Source of the DNA: Ramazzottius varieornatus | Lineage: Eukaryota > Tardigrada > Eutardigrada > Parachela > Ramazzottiidae | Direction of reading: 5' to 3' | DNA length: 64,000 nt | NCBI GenBank assembly: GCA_001949185.1 | Contig: BDGG01000005.1 | Coordinates: 620,001-684,000, forward strand | Part shown: positions 56,013 through 64,000 of the stretch, in pieces | How positions within the stretch are numbered: the first letter of the stretch is position 1 | Layout: every line of letters begins with the position of its first letter | Notes under the pieces: generated by a model | The model's input: only the letters and a program-made list of their open reading frames with translations | Database searches by the model: none | Told to the model about the DNA's origin: nothing | Program-made: the position numbers and the translations under genes

Positions 56013-56566
56013 AAACCATCGTCGAAATCTGCGTGATACGTATAGTTCAAACTATTATATTACACTGGTATTACCGTTTTACGTGTCGTGTGCAAGTTTT
56101 TGTGTTCTTACCAATAACGTGTCGAAGACTTGAAGTTATCGCTGCTGCCTGGCCTTTACCGCTTCTTTGAGCTATCTAGCTCAATTCCCTCTTATTCGAA
56201 CCTGATTCAGCGTCAACACGCTAGATACGTAGATGGACCGAATAACGGGATGGTGGCAAGTTTGCGTTTATGAAAGTACATAAAATAATAAGTTTAATAG
56301 TTCGAAGATTATCGCTTGGGTATATCGTGAAGTTAAGCAACAAAGAACAGTGAGGTAAAAAAGATGCCAAAATCGAAGGACTTACTAGTAAAATCTAACG
56401 GTTGATGTTGTTAGAAGTGAAGGTCTCGGATCTTTCAACTCCATGCAAGTTATTACAAAAAGGTACGAGGTTCTTCGAAAAAGACTACGCTTAGAAAAGT
56501 CTTCTTCCTGAAGAATCCAGACAAGCAGAATCACAAGTTCAGCAAAAGAAAGTGTAAGAAAGCGCC
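56013..56566. other. convergent 3' flanks (COX6A and TANGO1-like)
   Basis: AT-rich, no feature recognised. Confidence 0.35.
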
Positions 56567-59500
56567 TTATCTGTAAGTCCGGTCCCTCTTTCCTTCCGAG
56601 TCATCGTGGTCTTCTCCGTCCTTCCCATTAGGCGGAAAGTCTAGCGTCCGACTCTTCTTGACCGTTTTTCGTTCCTTCCTCCTATCCCTGGCTCGATCAT
56701 GCTCCAAGTCCGGACTTCTCGGCGACGAATGACCACTCGAACGAGGTTGTTGTTGAGCAAGGACTTGCTGCTTGAAGGCTTCCAGTGAAGGAGGTGGCGG
56801 ACCAGGTGGAAAGCCCACACCAGAGAACATCATGGGCGACGTGGCCATCATCCCCGGTGGCGTTATTCCATTCGTTATCGGTGGTACATTCTCTCCATGT
56901 CGCTTGCATACCTCTTCCAGCTGCTGCTTCACAGCCCAAGCTTCCTGTCGAGCCATTAGGGCGTCACGTTGAGACTTGTCGGCAGCTGCGCGGAATGTCT
57001 GACAGCGAATCTGAATCTGTGTTTCTCGATCTCGTTTGACGCTTTCCAGTTCGTCTTGTAAACGACTCACTTGCTTTCTAGCGTTTCGCAACTCGTCAGT
57101 CTTCTCTTGGAGTTCTCGTGAAGCGGACACTCCACCCGCAGCTTCGGTCGCGCGCATCTTGCGGATTTCTTCCTCCTTCTCGGTCAACAGCTGCCGTAAC
57201 AACCGGACGTTACTGCTTGCTTCGTCTCGCTCCGCTTGTAATTGTCCGACTTTGGCTGCCGCTTCGTTCACCTCCCGTTGCAGGCGCTCCATTCGAGTCT
57301 TATCTTCCCGAGACAGTCCGTTGCTCTGGCTGTTATTCCTTCTCAAAACCTCACACTCGTTCTCCAACTGAGAGATTCTCTGCTTCAACCTCACCACTTC
57401 TTGCACAGCTTCGGAATCTACGTGAGCATGCCCACCGTTCATATTACGGACAGCTTCAGCAGCTTTCTGGTTCAACTTGCGCTCGGCATCCACCAGCCGT
57501 TGCGCCGTATCTTCCAGGCTTCTCTTCGTTACATCCCTGTCGTTCGCCACCAGCGTCAACTCAGTCGTCACTTCGTTGTTCTTGGTCAAGATAGAAGCAT
57601 AGGTTTCACGTTGATCTCTCAGTACCTTCTCGTTCGAGTCCAACTGCCCTCTCATAGTCTGCAACATGTGCTGCAGCTCTGCGCACTTGGTACACGGTCC
57701 TACGGGGGGACTGACTGTAGTAGGCGGTAGTCCAACTATTTGATTCCCATGCGTAGGACCACCAAACATGGGCAACGGTACCGTTGGTGGCATGTAGGGT
57801 GGTGGCGCGACCGGTGAATTCTTGCCACCAGCTTTTGTGTGTTCTTCGTTCTCTTTCAGCAACACCTTGACTTGTTCTCTCAACGCCAACATTTCCGTCT
57901 CTTTCTTGTAATCATACTCTTCAAAGCCCTTCTCCATGGTCTTTCGCACACCGCGGTCAGCAGCGGCAGACATCATACTGATCAGTGCCAAGGCGGCAAA
58001 GACCAGCATACCACCGAGACGAAGGCCTCCCGAAAGCGTCTCGAACTCTGTCACCGCGTACAGCCACCCATGCAGCAACGTATCCATCACCACGTGTGCG
58101 AACCCGGAAGAAGCTGAGGCATTATGAGCCAACAACTCAGGGGAAGGAACGTGATCAGTCACGTGCGTTAGTTGCTCGCACGACTCTCCCCCTTTCGCCG
58201 AACAGGAACCTTCCAGACCTTCGTCATGACTATGGTCGTGATCATGATGTGAGTGATCGTGGCCATGGTCGTCATGATGGTCGTGTACTTCTCCGGCGTT
58301 AATGCGCCGTTGGTCACGCGAATTCATTTGATCAGGTCTTGGACGATTATACCGTTCGCTCTCGTCAATGGCCTTCTGTTCTTCAGAGTTTGTCGATATC
58401 CGGCTGCTATCGAAGTTTTCGACCATGGGTATCTTCGGCGCTTGGGTCGCCGTGGAAGGATCCAGCTGACCTGGAATAGGGAAGCCTTCAGAGGGTTGTC
58501 GGTCAAGATCTTCGAGAAACAGGTTCTTGGGTTGGATTCCCTCGATTCGAGTCTGAACCAAAGCAGCGTAGTCTACTGGTGACTGCGTAGCATTCTCGGG
58601 AGGGATATACGTTATACGGGAAGCCGAGAGTTGCTTACCCGTTCCAGTGCTATTCAGCACTGCCACCTCGTCCGTCTTCGATCCTTTGGATGAAAGGTGC
58701 ATCGTCAGCTCCATTTCCGGTTCTTTTGTGGCAGGATTTTCGGCTTCAACCTTAGTGTCGGTCTCCGGGAAAGGAGTACTTGTGGGTGCTACTCTCGGTT
58801 CTTTGGCTGCTTGAACGAGTGAAGGCGGCGACGTCCCTGAGCCATCCTGGGAGTGATCATGACCGGAATGGTCGTGACGGTGGTCATCATGAGAATGTCT
58901 ATGCGAGTGACCACCGTGACTGTGGTCGTGGTGACTGTGACCATGACCTGGATTATGGTTATGATGTCGGTGTCGAACGAAACCTGTGGTATTGATCACA
59001 GGTAGAGGGTTGATCTTCTGCAACCCCGACAACCCTAACTTCTCTCCCGTTGGATCTTGGTGTGTGACGATGGGTTCCGGAATAGGCAGCGGTACTTCCT
59101 TCCCAACCGGACTGAGTGTGGTCGATTCTTGTCCGGACGAAGCGGTCGGCTTGATTTCGGTAGATGGGTTGTTAACGGCTTGCGAAGAGAGAGTAGTTAT
59201 CTTTGTGACCGGAAGACTGTTGAGTTGAGGAGTAGCTTCAGTCTTTTCAGGAGTAGGCGGTGCTGAGACTTTACTTCCGGTCAGTTCGCCGGCTAACTGG
59301 CCCAGATCGGGATGACTTGGGACAGCGAAAGGTAATGTGTCTCCTTGCGCCGGCGAATGATCTTTCTTGTTTTCGAGAGAGGTATCTCTCGCCTCAGAAA
59401 GCTGAGATGGTTCGCCTTCTATGGATTTCGGCGGTACAGGAGACTCTACACAAAACAGCAGACTATTGGAGAAGGTACTCATTGCATAAGCAAGTGACAG

Positions 59501-61020
59501 AACAAAGAAACCCGAAGTGATACCAGTGCTCTTCGTGTCACCAACATCGACGACGTTCTCGTCAACTGGACCTGTTTCCGCTTCACGAAGAGAAGAAGCT
59601 GGTGGAGGTGCGGCTGGGGGCTCAGAAAGTTTTGCGACAGCAGAGTCAGTGGTGAGGCTCTTCGCCAGTGCGTCGTCGTTAACGACACCGCTGCCTGTGG
59701 TCGACGTCGATGGAACAGTTTCCGGGGACGCCGGAACGGATGGAACTGATGCCGGAGAACCTGGTGGGTCTTTGCTCGGAACTCCTGCAGCGGTTTCTAC
59801 AAGGAGGAAACAGCAACCTCGTGAATAAGGTAAATCACCCGGAAGAAACCGAGTAAGACTGACTCAATATCATCAGCTGTCCAAGACGAAATTTCACGAA
59901 AACCTATTAAATAGAGTATCTGTTGATAAATTACCTGTAACACCAGTTGTGTCTGTAACAGCGTTCTGTCCAGAATCGCCAACAGTGGTTCCTACAAAGC
60001 AAAGAAGACATGATGTCAATACAGTAAAATTACAACACGATTGGAAGTTTCGCTGTTTGGATCGAACCGTACGTAACCAGGAATGGCAGAGTCAAAATAG
60101 CATCACACTATACCCTGAGTTTTGGAACTATCCGCAACCACATTGTCCACTTTCTTATCAACAATACCACCCGGCATAATAGTGGTCGGGAGCGAGTCAC
60201 TTCTACTAGGAGCCGTTACAGCTTCTTGAACAGGAATCACTAGCGTGTCGACTGGTGGTACCGCTGTCTTTGGCGGTCCACTTTCTCCACCTAGTGGAAT
60301 ACCAGGTGTTGAAGTTATCTTGTCGTCTTGAGCAGGTGGAGCAGTCAATGTTTCAGGGTTCGAAGCGTGGGGTTCCGCGTTCTGGCTTGGAACACTCTCC
60401 ATAGCCACAATCTCGTCTTCCGGCAAGACAATCGGTCCTTCCATCGTCACAAAGTTCTCTCCTTCCCCCATATAACTCTTCGAAGCATCGAACAACGTCC
60501 TAGGAATATATCCACGTTGTCCCTTTACCTGAAAAACAACATCCCATAGTACAACATTCCATATTACATCTACTTAGCATTATACATCCAGTATACTATA
60601 TACTATATACACCAAACCGGAAACGTTTATTGAACCAAGCACAACTGCAAGTCACCTACCTCAACTTCCAGAATGCTGGGCCTGTTTGACTGTTTGAACG
60701 CTAAGATATTGTCTCCGACATTAACAGGTATGTAGCCATGGTTGACAACTAGCTTTGATGGATTGTAATCGTATCCTGCCGTTCCTTCGGCTACCGGACC
60801 TGTAGGACGACATTATTACAGAAACATCAGACACGAATCACACGATGGCCGTTCGAGGTTGACAGTATCCTCTAGTCTTACTTCGACATGCAGGATCTTT
60901 GCAGTACCAAGTAACTGCTGAAACATCGTCCGCAAGGAAAATGTTATACAAGAAGACAAGCACGGCATATCTGAATCTGCGGAGCATGCGGAATCCACGT
61001 AGCAGTCGTGCTCGCAGCAT
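56567..61020 (-). CDS. MIA3: TANGO1/MIA3-like ER exit-site cargo receptor
   Basis: ER-resident protein that helps load bulky cargo into COPII carriers. Five exons (61020-60882, 60799-60660, 60528-60114, 59991-59935, 59796-56567) give about 1326 residues. A signal peptide (RYAVLVFLYNIFLADDVSAV) precedes YCKDPACRS and a MIA-type SH3 domain (VNHGYIPVNVGDNILAF, GQRGYIPRTLFDASK). A long Pro/Ser/Thr-rich luminal region contains two His/Asp-rich tracts (58834-58973 and 58208-58293). The membrane span is about LRLGGMLVFAALALISMMSA. Cytoplasmic coiled coils follow (LREQVKVLLKENEEHTKAG onward), with Pro-rich segments (PPPYMPPTVPLP, GFPPGPPPPSLEAFKQQ) that in vertebrates bind Sec23. A 66-nt in-frame stretch (about 59455-59520) with GT and TTTGTGTAG ends may be a retained intron. 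Two in-frame ATGs start the signal peptide. Confidence 0.9.
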
Positions 61021-61335
61021 TCTGCTGCCGCTTCTGCTGCTGCTGCTCCTGGCTTTGACTTCCGGTCGGCAGCAATGCTCCAGCGGATAGAAGACTGGTT
61101 CTCACGATCGCATTCTTCTTGGCGACGATGAAAGCCCTTATGAGTTACAATTAGAAAGTACACAACGATCTGTCACCGCGGATTACTACATCAGGAAGAT
61201 TCTAATTAGAATAAGATACGGAAAGTTGATAGTTTGCTGCAGGTGCGACTGCACCGACCGAACTCCGTCACGTAACCAGGCACATCCGCCTCGCTTGTGC
61301 GTTCGTGTTGGAGGCAACGCATACCTTCGCTGCGA
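61021..61335. other. 5' flank of the TANGO1-like gene
   Basis: No specific site recognised. Confidence 0.3.
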
Positions 61336-62123
61336 GGGAAAGGTTGTAAACTTAGCCGCCCTATATCGGGTTTGCAAAGTTAGCCACGGCGATAGCGCCC
61401 ATAGCTTGATTGACTATTTGATGGTCAGTCTTGTAGTGTTGTGCATTACACGCAGATGGTCCGTGTAATGTGAAGTGTAATGTAAAATAGTGTAATTACA
61501 TTTTACATTAGTTTAAATTTTACAGACCGAGCGGTTTTTAACGCCTGAAAGTGACAAGGAGCGACGAAAACGACGAACCAGCTATGTCTATGTTTGCATA
61601 GAATATAGATCTTAGTAATTGTCTTCCAGACAAAGATAAAAATACGGTTGCAGAATGACCATACTCGGGAAGTTTTTGACATTTTTCTGCGCAAGTCAGC
61701 CGAATTTTAGATTTCTGGCGGCAAAATACTCAAAAATACCGCAGATTCTGGCAGGTAAAAGTGGTAGTTACGTTTTAAATTTACATTACAACTTCCCCGT
61801 GGTTGTAATGTCGTGTAAAAGTGGAATTGTAATGTAAAATGTAATATAATGTAAAATGTAATGCTCATCATTACAGTCTTGACTTTTTGACATGGTATTT
61901 CAACGTGTTTTTAATTGCGGATCTCTTGGATTCTCTGAATCTTCACGTTGACTGTAATCAGAATCATTCAATAGCTCCTTATTTTATCTATCGATCTATC
62001 CATAAACGTTTGGGAGTAAGTAGGACAAAACAGGCAAACTTGGACGGCTAACTTTACAAACCCATTATAAGACGGCTAACTTTACAAACCCATTATGAGA
62101 CGGCTAACTTTACATCCTTTCCC
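61336..62123. mobile_element. non-autonomous DNA element with repetitive inverted termini
   Basis: The left end GGGAAAGGTTGTAAACTTAG, continuing CCGCCCTATATCGGGTTTGC and AAAGTTAGCC, matches the inverted right end GGGAAAGGATGTAAAGTTAG, continuing CCGTCTCATAATGGGTTTGT and AAAGTTAGCC. The interior (61430-61520 and 61780-61870) carries internal inverted repeats of GTAATGTAAAATGTAAT words. There is no transposase and no clear target duplication. Confidence 0.65.
62043..62115 (+). repeat. 28-bp tandem repeat, 2.6 copies, at the element terminus
   Basis: GACGGCTAACTTTACAAACC followed by CATTATAA is repeated at 62043, 62071 and partly at 62099. One to two diverged inverted units lie at the other end of the element (61345-61385). 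Confidence 0.85.
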
Positions 62124-62873
62124 TTGTAGATGAGGCGAGGTGTGCGAAGCGGTGCCGGTTGATTTACGGTGCGGATAGCCGAGATCAGAAAAGATTCTAG
62201 TCTTTACTTCCTGGAGTAAAACGTACCAGCGGGTCCCGCGCTGAACTCGCGGACGGACATTGGTATTGCCGAATCTCGACGTGATTAAACTGACACAGCA
62301 TGGCTTTCATTGCTGTTTTTAGCGCCACCAAGGTTGTTCCGGAACAAAGCATGGAACGTAGCCGAGATCGCCCGGTCCGACGGGTCGACACCAGGATCAA
62401 ACGAGGTTCAAGAACTCAACCGAGCTCTGTCTTCGAAACTAGGCTTTTGGGGCGAAATGCGTCCAGATTTTATTCAGACATTTCATATTTCTTTTTATTG
62501 CGAAGAACCGTTGTCCAGAAGTTCGGGAGCAGATTCGGGATCTCTATCAACCTGTATACCCTCTACGAAGGACGCGGTTAAGAAAAAAGTCATCAGCCAC
62601 GCACTCAAAAAGGCTGCTTCCTTCCATTAATCTTGATTTGCGGAGTTCAATTATACGCAGGTTCTAAAGAAGTAAAACTACTCCATAAATGATCTCGAAG
62701 CTTCTCATAACGTTGAGAAATTTCGATGAGGACAGTGGCGCGGTTCATTCACCTCACCAGAAACTACTGATTTGGCCGCAAGCTTTTAGGGTCTGCTCAT
62801 ACAAAGCCGTTTGTACGACGTAAACAAACGTACGTACAAACCACCGGATTGCAACGCAATGTGCCAAATTGCC
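62124..62873. other. interval upstream of BiP with one unexplained frame
   Basis: A 106-codon plus frame (62310-62630) ends KKKVISHALKKAASFH and could be an exon, but no family is recognised. The rest is presumed distal promoter. Confidence 0.35.
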
Positions 62874-62885
62874 ATTGGTCCACGT
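62874..62885 (+). promoter_or_regulatory. ERSE-II-type unfolded-protein-response element
   Basis: ATTGGTCCACGT is an exact match to the mammalian ERSE-II consensus ATTGGNCCACG(T), bound by NF-Y with ATF6 or XBP1. It lies about 300 bp upstream of the BiP start codon, where BiP promoters carry ERSE clusters. Confidence 0.75.
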
Positions 62886-62908
62886 GGGGTACTGGCCACG
62901 CCTTCCAA

Positions 62909-62927
62909 CGTGGCAATCCAGGAGTGG
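62909..62927 (-). promoter_or_regulatory. ERSE-like element, reverse orientation, one mismatch
   Basis: CGTGG-N9-AGTGG is the reverse form of CCAAT-N9-CCACG with one substitution (AGTGG for ATTGG). The spacing is exact. A TGACGTCG CRE/ATF-like word follows at 62933-62940. Confidence 0.5.
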
Positions 62928-62982
62928 CCTTGTGACGTCGGAGCTACGCCATCGACCATCGGCCCCCTGTTTAAATTGTCCT

Positions 62983-62990
62983 TGACGTGG
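62983..62990 (+). promoter_or_regulatory. UPRE-like element
   Basis: TGACGTGG is the core of the XBP1/ATF6 UPRE, about 200 bp upstream of the BiP ATG. Eight bases alone are weak evidence. The cluster with ERSE-II makes it credible. Confidence 0.6.
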
Positions 62991-63187
62991 CTGTATTTTC
63001 CCCATTTCACCACATAGACACCGACATTTCTGACCGACTGTCCTGTGTCCTCCAGAAGTTTCCATCGTTTCCCGTTTTTATTTCTGTCGAAATAGAATCG
63101 TCATCGTCTAGGAAACTCTGTAGAGAAGTTTGTTAGAACGGAGTATACCGTACCGTGTTTTCCCTTTCAGATTTCCCTTTGACCAAG

Positions 63188-64000
63188 ATGTGGAGAACGT
63201 GTCGGAACATTGGAGTTATCCTCCTTGGACTTTTCGTCCTATCCACCTTCGCCGCGGATAAGAAGGCGGACAAGGCTGAAGACGTGGGTACCGTAATCGG
63301 TATCGATCTCGGAACGACCTATTCCTGTGTCGGAGTGTACAAGTAAGTCAGCATTGAAAATGTCATCCAGATGGGATTGGAAACTGGGGATGTTTGAACT
63401 TAGTTGATTGACGTTAAATTTGATCAACAGGAATGGTCGCGTGGAAATTATCGCCAATGACCAAGGAAACCGCATCACCCCGTCCTACGTTGCCTTTACT
63501 AGCGAAGGAGAACGTCTAGTGGGAGATGCTGCCAAGAATCAGCTGACTTCCAACCCAGAGAACACCGTTTTTGACGTGAAGCGGTTGATCGGTCGCGAAT
63601 GGAACGACCAGAGTGTGCAGGCTGACATCAAACACTACCCCTTCAAGGTGGTCAACAAAGGTGGTAAGCCTAACGTGGAAGTGTCCGTGTCGGGCAGCAA
63701 GAAAGTCTTCACCCCCGAAGAAATCAGCGCCATGATCCTGGGGAAGATGAAGGAGGTGGCCGAGGCTTATCTGGGTAAGGCTGTGACCCACGCCGTCGTC
63801 ACCGTCCCTGCCTACTTTAACGACGCACAGCGTGCTGCCACCAAGGACGCCGGTACCATTTCTGGCCTGCAGATTATGCGAATCATCAACGAACCCACCG
63901 CTGCCGCTATCGCTTACGGTTTGGACAAGAAGGGAGAGAAGAATATCCTGGTCTTTGATTTGGGTGGTGGTACCTTCGACGTGTCGCTTCTGACCATCGA
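63188..64000 (+). CDS. HSPA5: 78-kDa glucose-regulated protein BiP (partial, 5' part)
   Basis: ER-lumen Hsp70 chaperone. The start at 63188 gives a signal peptide ([20 protein letters not shown]), followed by the ATPase domain: [97 protein letters not shown] and [13 protein letters not shown]. One intron (63343-63430) interrupts the coding sequence after VYK, and a probable acceptor at 63168 (TTTCCCTTTCAG) suggests a 5'UTR intron. The frame runs off the window. Assigned to BiP rather than cytosolic Hsp70 by the signal peptide and RLIGREWND. Upstream UPR elements fit. Confidence 0.96.

Noticed and set aside
57036-57730. Long plus-strand Ser/Arg/Leu-rich frames opposite the TANGO1-like coiled coil
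   Set aside because: Antisense shadows of Glu/Lys/Gln codons in the coiled-coil exon.
62754-63065. Minus-strand frames upstream of BiP
   Set aside because: They overlap the UPR-element promoter and have no protein similarity I can recognise.
1-64000. CRISPR arrays, bacterial operons, riboswitches or phage modules
   Set aside because: The whole window is spliced eukaryotic DNA. No spaced direct-repeat array was seen, and the only tandem repeats are the 28-bp and 77-bp ones listed.

Overview
This is eukaryotic nuclear DNA from an animal: compact, gene-dense, spliced with mostly GT-AG introns of about 40-150 bases. The gene set is metazoan (DROSHA with two RNase III domains and a dsRBD, a GCM transcription factor, KATNAL2, LRP2BP, PRKRIP1, sigma-class GSTs, caspase-fold genes, a TANGO1/MIA3 homologue, GRP78/BiP). 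Small genes, short introns and many hAT-type and palindromic mini-transposons suggest an invertebrate, possibly an early-branching one, but the sequence alone does not fix the phylum. I rebuilt exons by eye from reading frame, splice consensus and protein-family knowledge, and checked most models by exon-length phase.

Layout. 1-9 kb: a possible unknown 3' exon, COX5B (+), an uncertain gene (-), an intron-rich pogo/CENP-B-like gene that has lost its catalytic residues (+), and GCM (-). 9-12 kb: mostly gene-free, with a 743-bp TIR element. 12-25.4 kb: two tandem sigma GSTs (-), 3-hydroxyacyl-CoA dehydratase (-), an SLC37 sugar-phosphate transporter (+), KATNAL2 (-), PRKRIP1 (-), a stand-alone HDAC6-type ubiquitin-binding zinc finger (+) and POLR3K (-). 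25.4-30.3 kb: a nest of hAT elements, including two near-identical 436-bp copies in inverted orientation around a decayed hAT transposase. 30.7-35.1 kb: DROSHA (+), whose large intron holds two imperfect hairpins. 35.5-43.7 kb: LRP2BP (-), a duplicated small gene with an RNase H1 hybrid-binding-like domain (one copy dead, one with a single amber codon), a small unknown gene, and two tandem caspase-fold genes without a catalytic cysteine. 43.9-48.5 kb: the RNA-exosome helicase MTREX/MTR4 (-, 17 exons). 49-56 kb: two more sigma GSTs, an AGC kinase resembling RSKR/SgK494, and COX6A with a 16-nt microexon. 56.5-64 kb: TANGO1/MIA3-like (-), a TIR element, then BiP/HSPA5 (+, cut by the window end) behind ERSE-II and UPRE-like sites.

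Themes. The cluster is not an operon, and most genes are housekeeping neighbours. Possible functional links are two nuclear cytochrome-oxidase subunits, four sigma GSTs of one family, ER-export TANGO1 head-to-head with ER chaperone BiP, and two RNA-processing enzymes (DROSHA, MTREX). The least expected items are the catalytically dead pogo-derived gene, the paired pseudocaspases (one with an N-myristoylation-like start), the DROSHA intron hairpins, His-rich luminal tracts in the TANGO1 homologue, and a palindromic mini-element family seen at least six times, mostly in introns.
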